Shown: positions 44,983 to 53,206 of the stretch, in pieces
How positions within the stretch are numbered: position 1 is the first letter of the stretch
How the letters are laid out: each line of letters opens with the position of its first letter
From: Methylococcaceae bacterium UBA6146
GTDB lineage: Bacteria; Pseudomonadota; Gammaproteobacteria; Methylococcales; Methylomonadaceae
NCBI GenBank assembly: GCA_002422395.1
Contig: DIUY01000004.1
Coordinates: forward strand, 29,978 to 93,977
Direction: 5' to 3'
DNA length: 64,000 bases
Translations under genes and position numbers: made by a program
The notes under the pieces: generated by a model
What the model was told of the DNA's origin: nothing
Database searches by the model: none
The model's input: the letters and a program-made list of their open reading frames with translations, nothing else

Positions 44983-45389
44983 ATGAGTCTTAGCAGCCGA
45001 CAAAAAAAGCAATCGGTGCCATTGGAGAGCATCTTGTAATGGCTGAGTTGCTTAAAAAAGATATAGAAGCTTATCGTGCAAATAGCGACACACAACCGGA
45101 TTGGGATATTGTTGCAGTTTTGCCCGACGACACTGTTAAAAGAATTCAGGTAAAAACCACATTTTTACAAAACAAAAGTAAGAACAACAGTGTTGACCTT
45201 AAAGATAGATATGATTTTTTAGTTCTTGTCGTAATTGATGAAGACGAAAAATTTTTTATTTTATCGAAAGATGAAGTAGAAGCTATAAAAGGGACAAAGC
45301 TAAGCATCTCTTGCAAATCTAAAAATGGTCTCTATAAAGTTAAAGATGAAATTTCTCCGCATATCTCAAAATGGGAAAAAATAGCATGA
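44983..45389 (+). pseudogene. PD-(D/E)xK nuclease-like gene with a frameshift in an A tract
   Basis: ATG 44983 opens a frame reading MSLSSRQKK that runs into a stop at 45039, while the shifted frame continues AIGAIGEHLVMAELLKKDIEAYRANSDTQ without a start of its own before 45039. The two join if the run of seven A at 45002-45008 had eight. The downstream part (116 residues from ATG 45039) has QPDWDIVAVLPD and KRIQVKTT, the core of small PD-(D/E)xK endonuclease-like proteins whose conserved N-terminus is the GAIGEHLVMAELL helix. So the gene is either broken, translated by slippage, or affected by a homopolymer sequencing error. Confidence 0.75.
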
Positions 45390-45646
45390 CAACCACCATT
45401 CTTGCAGAAACTGCCGCTAGCCTCGCAGAACTAAAAAACAATCCATTGGCAACAGTAGCCGCTGGGGATGGTTTTCCGGTGGCAATTCTTGACCATAATG
45501 AACCTGCTTTTTACTGCATTTCGGCTAAAGCTTATGAATTATTATTGGATAAACTCGAAGATGCTGAATTGGCTGCTGTTGTGGAATCAAGAAAACATCA
45601 ACCGGAAATAGATGTGGTTTGGGATGAGCTTGCAAAACAAAAATAA
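45386..45646 (+). CDS. Phd/YafN-type antitoxin, no toxin beside it
   Basis: An 86-residue protein starting MTTTILAETAASLAELKNNP, with GDGFPVAILDHNEPAFYCISAKAYELLLDKLED, the usual Phd/YefM DNA-binding fold and C-terminal toxin-binding tail. ATG 45386 overlaps the preceding stop in ATGA, suggesting co-translation with the damaged nuclease-like gene. The next genes are a separate VapBC pair, so its RelE/ParE-type partner is missing. Confidence 0.75.
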   Translation: MTTTILAETAASLAELKNNPLATVAAGDGFPVAILDHNEPAFYCISAKAYELLLDKLEDAELAAVVESRKHQPEIDVVWDELAKQK

Positions 45647-45683
45647 GCCTTGAAAATTTTTAAAATACGAACGAGCCAAAACC

Positions 45684-45938
45684 ATGCGTTTAGATGAAAT
45701 AATCCAACAACACGCGAAAACATTATCTCCGGCACACCAAGCGGAAGTGTTTGACTTTGTTTTGTTTTTAGAACAAAAACAAACACAGCACACAAAGACA
45801 ACTAGCCAAACGCAACGCAAAGACCGATTAAAAAATGCTTTGGATAAAGCTGTCGCGCTAGATATTTTCGCCAATATAGACGGCGTATCTTGGCAAAATG
45901 AGCAACGTCAAGACCGCAATATCGGTTATGACGAATGA
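45684..45938 (+). CDS. VapB-like antitoxin (DUF2281 type)
   Basis: An 84-residue protein with an N-terminal helix LDEIIQQHAKTLSPAHQAEVFDFVLFLEQ typical of DUF2281 proteins, followed by a polar linker and an acidic tail that should bind the toxin. The last codon and stop overlap the start of the PIN gene (ATGATG), as in VapBC operons. Confidence 0.75.
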   Translation: MRLDEIIQQHAKTLSPAHQAEVFDFVLFLEQKQTQHTKTTSQTQRKDRLKNALDKAVALDIFANIDGVSWQNEQRQDRNIGYDE

Positions 45939-46303
45939 TGCTGATTGACAGCAACCTGATTATTTACGCAGTACAAGCCGAGTACAAAAATTTGCGTGAA
46001 TGGATTGTTGATAATGAGCCTAGTTATTCAATCATTAGCCGTGTCGAAGTGCTGGGTTTTGCGCGTTTACAAGCCATTCAAAAACAAGCTCTCACCGATT
46101 TGTTGAATAACTTGGAGGTTATTTACCTCAATCCGAGTTGTTATGAAATTGCCATCGCTTTAAAACAACAGCGCAAAATGTCGTTAGGTGATGCACTGAT
46201 TGCAGCAACGTGTATTGAAAATAATAAAATCCTAGCCACACGCAATACCGATGATTTTAAATGGATTGAAAACTTTAGTGTTATCAACCCATTTAGAAAA
46301 TAA
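45935..46303 (+). CDS. PIN-domain toxin (VapC family)
   Basis: A 122-residue PIN ribonuclease: MLIDSNLIIYAVQ with the first Asp, SRVEVLGF with Glu, SLGDALIAATCIEN with the third acid and ATRNTDDF with the last. VapC toxins cut specific RNAs and are held inactive by VapB. ATG 45935 and 45938 are both possible; both overlap the antitoxin stop. Confidence 0.85.
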   Translation: MMLIDSNLIIYAVQAEYKNLREWIVDNEPSYSIISRVEVLGFARLQAIQKQALTDLLNNLEVIYLNPSCYEIAIALKQQRKMSLGDALIAATCIENNKILATRNTDDFKWIENFSVINPFRK

Positions 46304-46330
46304 AAAACACTCAACAACGAGCAAAACCCT

Positions 46331-47227
46331 ATGATTATTAACGGTGTAACCATCGACGCAACCTTTGCGGAAGCTTTTTCGATGAAGGCGACCCGCGCCA
46401 TTATCACGGCGCAGAATGAAAAATGGGCGATGATCGCCGCAGGGGCCATGACCGGCTTTGCCACGTCGGTGATCGCCTGTGGCTGTGAAGCGGGCATTGA
46501 ACGTACCTTAACGCCAGAAGAAACACCCGACGGTCGCCCAGGCGTGGCGGTGATGATTTTCGCAATGGGCGGCAAAGGTTTGGCGAAGCAACTCGAAACC
46601 CGCGCGGGGCAATGTGTACTCACCTCGCCAACTTCCGCCTTATTTGCCGGTATTGACAGCGACACTAAAATCCCGCTGGGCAAAAACCTGCGCTATTTCG
46701 GTGACGGCTTCCAAATCGCCAAAGTGATAGCCGGAAAACGCTACTGGCGTGTTCCCGTGATGGACGGCGAATTTTTGACCGAAGCCACGACCGGACAAGT
46801 CAGCGCAGTCGGCGGTGGCAATTTCTTAGTATTGGCAGAATCACAACCGCAAGCCCTTGCTGCTTGCGAAGCTGCTATTGAGGAAATGCGTAAAATCCCC
46901 AATGTCATCATGCCGTTTCCTGGCGGCGTGGTGCGCTCCGGCTCCAAAGTCGGCTCCAAGTACAAAACCTTGAATGCCTCAACTAACGATGCCTTCTGCC
47001 CAACTTTAAAAGGTGCGACCAAAACCGATTTGTCACCCGAAATTGAATCGGTGATGGAAATCGTTATTGATGGCTTGACCAAAGAAGACATCGACAAAGC
47101 CATGCGCGTCGGCATCCAAGCGGTGTGCGATTTGGGCGCGGCGAATGGCATCAAACGCATCAGCGCGGGCAACTACGGCGGCAAACTGGGGCCGTTCCAC
47201 TTTCATTTACAGGAGATCATGGCATGA
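46331..47227 (+). CDS. fhcD: Formylmethanofuran-tetrahydromethanopterin formyltransferase (FhcD)
   Basis: Moves the formyl group between H4MPT and the methanofuran analogue. The 298-residue length fits. Diagnostic parts are the start MIINGVTIDATFAEAFSMKATRA, GCEAGIERTLTPEETPDGRPG, and GGVVRSGSKVGSKYKTLNASTND near residue 197. The stop overlaps the fhcC start in ATGA. Confidence 0.97.
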   Translation: MIINGVTIDATFAEAFSMKATRAIITAQNEKWAMIAAGAMTGFATSVIACGCEAGIERTLTPEETPDGRPGVAVMIFAMGGKGLAKQLETRAGQCVLTSPTSALFAGIDSDTKIPLGKNLRYFGDGFQIAKVIAGKRYWRVPVMDGEFLTEATTGQVSAVGGGNFLVLAESQPQALAACEAAIEEMRKIPNVIMPFPGGVVRSGSKVGSKYKTLNASTNDAFCPTLKGATKTDLSPEIESVMEIVIDGLTKEDIDKAMRVGIQAVCDLGAANGIKRISAGNYGGKLGPFHFHLQEIMA

Positions 47228-48036
47228 GCGCGTTGACTTTCACATTAAAAACCCGTCCCGCCCAACGCGTCGACATGTCGCCGTTGGTGTGCCAGCACTT
47301 GCAAGGTATGGAGCCCGCCGAAATTGCCGCCATCGGATTGCAAAGCGGTAAATGCAAGCTGCGCGTCGATGAATTGTTCAATATTTCCGGCTTTGACACG
47401 CAAACCATCGTCATCAAAAACAGCTTTGAGAAACTGGATTTTATCGGCAAGGAACTCGACGGCGGCAGTATCATGGTCGAAGGTGACGCAGGCGCTTATC
47501 TGGCTATGGGCATGAAATCCGGCGAGATTAAAATCTCCGGCAACGCAGGTTTGTACGCCGGATGCGAAATGAAAAAAGGCTATTTGGAAGTGTCCGGCAA
47601 TGTCGGCGACTTTTTGGGTGGCGCGTTGCCCGGCAACAAAATGGGCATGAAAGGCGGCCTGATTCTGGTCAAAGGCAACGCGGGCGAGCGTGTTGGCGAC
47701 CATTTGCGGCGCGGCACGATTTTAATTGAAGGCAACGCGGGCGATTACTGCGGCTCGCGCATGACCGCCGGCACCATCGCCGTCATGGGCCAAACCGGAC
47801 GCTACCTAGGCTACGCCATGCGCCGTGGCACCTTGTTGCTTTGGAACGCGCCGATCTTATCTGCTAGTTTTAACGATTGTGGCACACATACTTTGGCGTT
47901 TTTGCCAATGTTGTTTAAGGCTTTTGCATCGTTGAATTCCAAGTTTGCGGACAGTGCGGCGGCGTTTAACCGTGTGCAACGTTATGCGGGGGATATGGCC
48001 GAGATGGGGCGTGGGGAGATTCTGGTAAAAAAGTAA
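47224..48036 (+). CDS. fhcC: Formyltransferase/hydrolase complex subunit C
   Basis: A 270-residue subunit with the right-handed beta-helix built from repeats such as MVEGDAGAYLAMGMKSG, ISGNAGLYAGCEMKKG, SGNVGDFLGG, VKGNAGERVGDHLRRG and IEGNAGDYCGSRMTAG, typical of FwdC/FhcC. It helps hold the FhcABCD complex. ATG 47224 overlaps fhcD; a longer frame from 47125 lies inside fhcD and is not supported. Confidence 0.96.
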   Translation: MSALTFTLKTRPAQRVDMSPLVCQHLQGMEPAEIAAIGLQSGKCKLRVDELFNISGFDTQTIVIKNSFEKLDFIGKELDGGSIMVEGDAGAYLAMGMKSGEIKISGNAGLYAGCEMKKGYLEVSGNVGDFLGGALPGNKMGMKGGLILVKGNAGERVGDHLRRGTILIEGNAGDYCGSRMTAGTIAVMGQTGRYLGYAMRRGTLLLWNAPILSASFNDCGTHTLAFLPMLFKAFASLNSKFADSAAAFNRVQRYAGDMAEMGRGEILVKK

Positions 48037-48223
48037 TCAGTGTGGCATTGAGTGACGCAATTTCTGGTGGCTTGGAATGTCATAATTTGGTTAATGCTGT
48101 GAGCCGACCTCGCGCGGGAGTGAGGAACAAACCCCAACGCATCTAAGGGACACAATTGGCGTTCATGCTTCACGCCAATCTACATATCTCATCTTCCCTA
48201 TGTTCTGGTCGCGCTTGGGCCAA

Positions 48224-49072
48224 TTATTGCTCTAATGGCTCAATGCGTTGGGGTGTGCCGTTAATTTCCATGTCTTCTTTGACAATGGCGAGCAATCCGG
48301 ACAATTTTGTAACTTCGGTTTTTATGTCATAAAGCATCATGCCCAGGAAGAGGGTGGAGAGCAGGGAGGCGCAAGCAATGGCTAGGATAATATAGTTGAT
48401 GCCGTTCTTGGGCAGGGGGTAAGGTTGCTGTATGCCGGTGTTTTCGGGTTCGGAGGCCAAGTCGTCCCGGTGGGTTGTTTGTTTGGCATCGCTAATAAAA
48501 TGTTCGGTTTCAGGTGGGTTTTCAATCGTGAAGCCACTTTCTATGCTATCGGACATTTCGCTTATGTTTGGCTCAACCGTGTTTAAAACGAGGGTCTCTG
48601 AAGTTGCAGGTTCGGCTTTTAGAGGCGGCGGAGCATTGTTTGAATCTGTTTCCGGTTCTGCTGTTGTCTGGTGCATTGGGCGCATGGCAAGGTAGGCCGA
48701 AATGGCATTGTCCACTTGAAAGTCGGCGGCGGCTTCTGACAGTGGCAAATCGGCTGTCATAGGTTCTATAAACGGCGGTTCGCTAGTGTCAAAGGTGGGC
48801 GTGTTAGCGTCTGGCTTTATATCCCCAATAATGGCGAACTTATCTGAGTGCGGGTTTGGTTGCATCATGTCAGTGTCAAAGCCTGTGTTAATAAGCAATC
48901 TGTCGATGCCGTCCTGATCAACAAACCCTGTGTCCACTGGGGTGACGGCGAGTTCCGTATCATCTTTTATGACACTGACATCCGCTAACAACAAATCATC
49001 CTCCCTGATGTCGAAATCAGTGTCAAAAGCGATCCGTCGATGTTTGGCCAATCTACTAGAAGGATGTTTCAT
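48224..49072 (-). CDS. Acidic, mostly disordered protein with one C-terminal membrane segment
   Basis: A 282-residue protein of unknown family. Residues 1-225 are rich in Asp, Glu, Pro, Thr and Ser without visible fold motifs; a membrane segment lies near residues 226-246 (INYIILAIACASLLSTLFLGM), followed by a helical tail with a coiled-coil look (YDIKTEVTKLSGLLAIVKEDMEI). The long part should be cytoplasmic. It is divergent from gcvR. Confidence 0.65.
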   Translation of the reverse strand: MKHPSSRLAKHRRIAFDTDFDIREDDLLLADVSVIKDDTELAVTPVDTGFVDQDGIDRLLINTGFDTDMMQPNPHSDKFAIIGDIKPDANTPTFDTSEPPFIEPMTADLPLSEAAADFQVDNAISAYLAMRPMHQTTAEPETDSNNAPPPLKAEPATSETLVLNTVEPNISEMSDSIESGFTIENPPETEHFISDAKQTTHRDDLASEPENTGIQQPYPLPKNGINYIILAIACASLLSTLFLGMMLYDIKTEVTKLSGLLAIVKEDMEINGTPQRIEPLEQ

Positions 49073-49215
49073 ATTTTGCGTTTATGCCTGGGATAAGTTA
49101 AGAAAAAATAAATGCAGTACACGCATTATGCGCTGAATTAAAACAATTGCTGCAATGGGCATAAAGTTTCGCTTATTTGATGCTAAACTTCCAAAAAAAT
49201 TTTATTAAACATAAT

Positions 49216-49740
49216 ATGCAAATAGCCATTACAGCCTTAGGTAACGATCAGACCAATTTTATCGCAGAAATATTACCTGCCATACGCGAATGCAAATGCA
49301 GTATTTTAGAATTACGCTCCTCCCGCCTCGCCCAAGCAGGTGCCGCCTATCTGCTGGTGCAGGGCAACTGGAACCAGATTGCCAAACTGGAAAACACCCT
49401 TGATATTATGCAGCGGCGTATGGAGATAAAAATCCATACGTTACGCCCCGAATCACGTGAAAAAGGCAAAGATTGTGTGCCTTATTCCCTTGAAACCTTG
49501 TCGTTGGACAAGGATAACGTGGTTGAATCGGTCACTTCCTTTTTGATAGACAGGGAAATAGAAATTGAGGAAGTCAGCGGCAGTTCTTATTTGGCGCCCT
49601 ATATTCAAACTCCGGTGTTCTCAACCAAATTTGTCATTTTAATTCCCCCACAACTGCATTTGTTGTCGCTACGCGAAGAGTTTTTGGACTTTTGCGATCA
49701 GTTAAACATAGATGCTATTCTTGAACCCATAAAACGATAG
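49216..49740 (+). CDS. gcvR: Glycine cleavage system repressor-like ACT-domain protein
   Basis: A 174-residue protein with two ACT-type domains, one starting QIAITALGNDQTNFIAEILPAIRE, the second with VVESVTSFLIDREIEIEEV. This matches GcvR, which binds glycine and modulates GcvA in enterobacteria. I chose ATG 49216 because the family starts here. bcp follows after eight bases, as in E. coli, which supports the assignment. Confidence 0.8.
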   Translation: MQIAITALGNDQTNFIAEILPAIRECKCSILELRSSRLAQAGAAYLLVQGNWNQIAKLENTLDIMQRRMEIKIHTLRPESREKGKDCVPYSLETLSLDKDNVVESVTSFLIDREIEIEEVSGSSYLAPYIQTPVFSTKFVILIPPQLHLLSLREEFLDFCDQLNIDAILEPIKR

Positions 49741-49748
49741 GTTTGCCG

Positions 49749-50231
49749 ATGACCGAAATCACGATAGGCAGCCCTGTGCCTGATGTTGAAGTAATGGCTA
49801 CAGGTGATAAAACCGTTAAATTGACCGATTACCGTGGTCACGCTGTGGTTTTGTATTTTTATCCTAAGGACAATACGCCGGGATGTATCCAAGAAGGCCA
49901 GGCTTTTCGTGATAGCTTCGATAAATTCACGGCCTTGAATGCCGTTGTTTTAGGGGTATCGCGTGATAGTGTGCGTGTTCATGAAGGTTTCAAGGCAAAG
50001 CAGCAATTGCCGTTTGATTTATTATCGGACAACGATGAAAAGCTGTGCCAGTTGTTTGCCGTCATAAAAATGAAAAGCATGTATGGCAAACAGGTGAGGG
50101 GCATCGAGCGCAGCACGTTTTTGATTGATGCGGATGGTTTGCTGGTGCGGGAATGGCGCAAGGTAAAAGTCAAAGGCCATAGCGATGACGTGTTGCAAGC
50201 GTTAAGCGACTTGGTGGGGGATCAGCCGTGA
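49749..50231 (+). CDS. bcp: Thioredoxin-dependent thiol peroxidase (Bcp/PrxQ)
   Basis: A 160-residue peroxiredoxin that reduces hydrogen and organic peroxides. The active site is in YFYPKDNTPGCIQEGQAFRD with the peroxidatic Cys; the second Cys five residues later, found in E. coli Bcp, is absent, so a one-Cys mechanism or an external thiol is likely. ATG 49749 is preferred over an upstream TTG. The stop overlaps the next gene's GTG start. Confidence 0.93.
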   Translation: MTEITIGSPVPDVEVMATGDKTVKLTDYRGHAVVLYFYPKDNTPGCIQEGQAFRDSFDKFTALNAVVLGVSRDSVRVHEGFKAKQQLPFDLLSDNDEKLCQLFAVIKMKSMYGKQVRGIERSTFLIDADGLLVREWRKVKVKGHSDDVLQALSDLVGDQP

Positions 50232-51640
50232 ATATCCAGACAACACCCGACAAAAAACTGTTTGTGTTGGATACCAATGTGTTGATGCATGATCCGGCCA
50301 GTCTTTTTCGCTTTCAGGAACATGATTTGTTTGTTCCGATGATTGTGCTTGAAGAGTTGGACCATGCCAAAAAAGGGTTGACCGAGGTTGCCAGGAACGT
50401 CAGGCAGGTCAGCCGTTTTTTAGATGAGCTGATCAGTGGCGTCAATCAGCAGACGCTTAATGACGGTTTGCCGTTAGCCAATATAAGGCATCGTCCCGAT
50501 GGGTTCGATAGCGCCGGGAGGTTGTATTTCCAAACCAGCACGATGACCGCCTTATTGCCAGAGAGCATGCCGGGCAGTAGCGCTGACAATTCCATCCTGA
50601 GCATTGTTCTGGCGCTCACTAAGCAATTGCCGGTTGTCAATGTGATTTTGGTTTCAAAAGACATCAATATGCGTATTAAGGCAGCCACCTTGGGATTGGT
50701 GGCAGAGGATTACCATAATGATCAGACCTTGGATGATATTGATCTTTTATATAGCGGCGCGATGGCGTTGGGCCCTGATTTCTGGGATGAGCACGGCACT
50801 AAGATGGAGTCCTGGCAGGAAAAAGACCGCACGTTTTACCGCCTGCAAGACCCGCTGGTTAGCGAATGGTACCCTAACCAATATCTGTATATGGAGGATG
50901 GCTCCAATTTTGAGGCTATCGTCAGGGCTTGCGAAGGCGATATTGCGGTGTTGGAGTTGGCCCGTGATTATCGCAGCAAGCACAATAACGTATGGGGCAT
51001 TACAGCGAAAAACCGTGAGCAGAATTTTGCCTTCAATGTGCTGTTAGATCCTGAGATTGACTTTGTCACGTTGTTGGGTACGGCGGGCACGGGCAAAACC
51101 TTGTTGGCGTTGGCGGCAGGATTGGTTTTGACGTTAGAGAAAAAGCTTTATAACGAAATTGTCATGACCCGCGAAACTGTGCCCATTGGCGAAGATATAG
51201 GTTTTTTACCAGGCACTGAAGAAGAAAAAATGGCGCCGTGGATGGGCGCATTAATGGACAATCTTGAATTGCTTGGTAGCCGTTCTGGGCAAACTGAATG
51301 GGAGCTGGGGGCGACCAAGAACATATTGATGAACCGCGTTAAAATCCGGTCGCTTAATTTTATGCGTGGGCGGACGTTTCTCAACCGTTACTTGATTATT
51401 GATGAAGCGCAAAATCTGACGTCAAAACAGATGAAAACCTTGATAACCCGTGCGGGCCCTGGCACCAAAATAATTTGTATCGGCAATCTTGGCCAAATAG
51501 ACACACCCTATTTAACCGCCACCACTTCAGGTTTGACTTATGTGGTCGACCGTTTCAAGACTTGGGCACATGGCGCACATATCACCCTGCGACGGGGTGA
51601 GCGTTCGCGCTTGGCGGATTACGCGTCCGATATTTTGTAG
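50228..51640 (+). CDS. PIN-PhoH fusion ATPase (YlaK type)
   Basis: A 470-residue protein. The N-terminal PIN ribonuclease-like domain begins KLFVLDTNVLMHDPASLFRF with acids further on (VLEELD, SKDINMRIKA). The C-terminal PhoH ATPase domain has Walker A LLGTAGTGKTLLA near residue 280 and Walker B LIIDEAQNL. Such fusions may couple RNA unwinding to cutting; the substrate is unknown. The start is GTG 50228 overlapping the bcp stop. Confidence 0.9.
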   Translation: MNIQTTPDKKLFVLDTNVLMHDPASLFRFQEHDLFVPMIVLEELDHAKKGLTEVARNVRQVSRFLDELISGVNQQTLNDGLPLANIRHRPDGFDSAGRLYFQTSTMTALLPESMPGSSADNSILSIVLALTKQLPVVNVILVSKDINMRIKAATLGLVAEDYHNDQTLDDIDLLYSGAMALGPDFWDEHGTKMESWQEKDRTFYRLQDPLVSEWYPNQYLYMEDGSNFEAIVRACEGDIAVLELARDYRSKHNNVWGITAKNREQNFAFNVLLDPEIDFVTLLGTAGTGKTLLALAAGLVLTLEKKLYNEIVMTRETVPIGEDIGFLPGTEEEKMAPWMGALMDNLELLGSRSGQTEWELGATKNILMNRVKIRSLNFMRGRTFLNRYLIIDEAQNLTSKQMKTLITRAGPGTKIICIGNLGQIDTPYLTATTSGLTYVVDRFKTWAHGAHITLRRGERSRLADYASDIL

Positions 51641-51746
51641 GGGCGCGTGGGTGGTGTATATTCCCATACATCGCCGATGCTTTAAGAAAAGCAATAAAGG
51701 CTTTAGTTTGTAACATAAGGTTTCCAAAAGCAAGATAGGGGAAAAG

Positions 51747-53132
51747 ATGAAAGAAGTGCTTTCAACCGTTCGGAATCTTTCAAAAATTGGCTCTTCTGGC
51801 AAGAAAGAGGCAACTATTAAAGGCTATGTTGAACGTGTTGATAATCTTGTAATTCATGGTTGGGCGGTCGATTTAGAGCAAGGCGAGCTGAACTTGAGCT
51901 TGCAGATTAATGATGAAGTTTATCCGGTGTCGCCGAGTTGGCGCAAACGTGCGGATGTTGCGGCGAGTTTGGAAGATGATCGTTTTATGCGTTCTGGTTT
52001 CAGTATCGAAATACCCGAGTCATTGGCCCACTCTTTTTTGCAAGCCCAACAGCAGGATGCCGCTGTTTTTGTTTATGCCAATGGTGTGGCGTTACCTACT
52101 GCGGAGAAAGTGTTTACCGATACGCCAGCTAAAAAATTGGTTAAAGCAAAGCCGCACAGGCCGCTTGTAGTTGTTCCCAGCACTTATGAAGCGGCACCGA
52201 AGCTTGAAAAATTATTTGTCTGTATAGGTGCGCAAAAATCGGGCACCTCGTGGCTACATGAAAATCTGAATCTAGATAAACGATTTTCCGTTTGTCCTTT
52301 TGTTAAAGAGATACATTATTTTGATTATGTGCATAAGCAAAGTACGCATCTTAATGATTGGCGCGCCCATCATTTATTAAAGTTGGTTAATGGCTATGGG
52401 GACTCGTTAAGGCCTTTATTGTTAGCTTGGCTGTCAGGTGATAGACATCTCCAGTTAAGCGCCGATGCGACTTTTAAGGACAGGATAGTAGCCCGTCGGT
52501 TTGCTTGGCTACTTAATGAAGCAACAGATAATTGGTATAGCAGTCTGTTATGTATAAGGGAGGGTAAAGAAGTTGCGCTTGATATTACCCCGGATTATGC
52601 GGTCATAGGCAAACAAGGCTTTGAGCATATAAAAAGTATTGCAAACCAGGTTAAGTTGTTATTTATTTTAAGGAACCCTGCCGATCGGGCGTGGTCTGGA
52701 CTGTTGCAAGGCAAGAAAAAAACAGCGGGGGGGATAGCGGGATACCTTGATAATAAGGCGACCACCATTGATATCATGTTCACTTCTGCAACTTCTAGCG
52801 CTGATGTGGGTGGCAGAAACAATTATTTGGCAACCTTAATTGCTTTGGAAGAAGCGGGGTTGCTTGATAACGGGCAGGTGCTCATCAAATTTTATGATGA
52901 GTTGGAAAAGTCGCCTGAAGATTTTATTACGGATATTTATCAGTTTTTAGAGATGCCCTTGCCTGATATGGCCATATTTTCTGGAACGTTAAGGGCCAAA
53001 GTCTATGCAACCCAAAAAACAGTTATGCCTGAGGCCCTTAAAGACAGGCTAGATGCCTATTATGCGGACATGGTAAAAGAAATTAATGACCGGTTTGTTA
53101 CTGTTCCGGCTGCGTGGTTACAAAAACGATAA
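51747..53132 (+). CDS. Sulfotransferase-domain protein with an N-terminal accessory domain
   Basis: A 461-residue protein. Residues about 25-100 form a beta-rich module (GYVERVDNLVIHGWAVDLEQ, WRKRADVAASL, RSGFSIEIP) seen in front of glycosyl- and sulfotransferases. The sulfotransferase domain starts LFVCIGAQKSGTSWLHENL at about residue 155, the PAPS 5'-phosphosulfate loop, and has LLFILRNPADRAWSGLLQ as the 3'-phosphate region. It probably sulfates a surface carbohydrate or lipid; no acceptor genes are adjacent. Confidence 0.85.
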   Translation: MKEVLSTVRNLSKIGSSGKKEATIKGYVERVDNLVIHGWAVDLEQGELNLSLQINDEVYPVSPSWRKRADVAASLEDDRFMRSGFSIEIPESLAHSFLQAQQQDAAVFVYANGVALPTAEKVFTDTPAKKLVKAKPHRPLVVVPSTYEAAPKLEKLFVCIGAQKSGTSWLHENLNLDKRFSVCPFVKEIHYFDYVHKQSTHLNDWRAHHLLKLVNGYGDSLRPLLLAWLSGDRHLQLSADATFKDRIVARRFAWLLNEATDNWYSSLLCIREGKEVALDITPDYAVIGKQGFEHIKSIANQVKLLFILRNPADRAWSGLLQGKKKTAGGIAGYLDNKATTIDIMFTSATSSADVGGRNNYLATLIALEEAGLLDNGQVLIKFYDELEKSPEDFITDIYQFLEMPLPDMAIFSGTLRAKVYATQKTVMPEALKDRLDAYYADMVKEINDRFVTVPAAWLQKR

Positions 53133-53153
53133 GCCAGCCGTGCCGTTCCATGC

Positions 53154-53186
53154 AAAAAATGGGCGCATTATGCGCCCATTTTTTTA
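53154..53186. terminator. Bidirectional Rho-independent terminator
   Basis: AAATGGGCGCAT and ATGCGCCCATTT form a near-perfect stem flanked by A and T runs, between the convergent sulfotransferase and amtB genes. It can stop transcription both ways. Confidence 0.93.
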
Positions 53187-53206
53187 CAGGTCTGATACAG
53201 GCTAAA

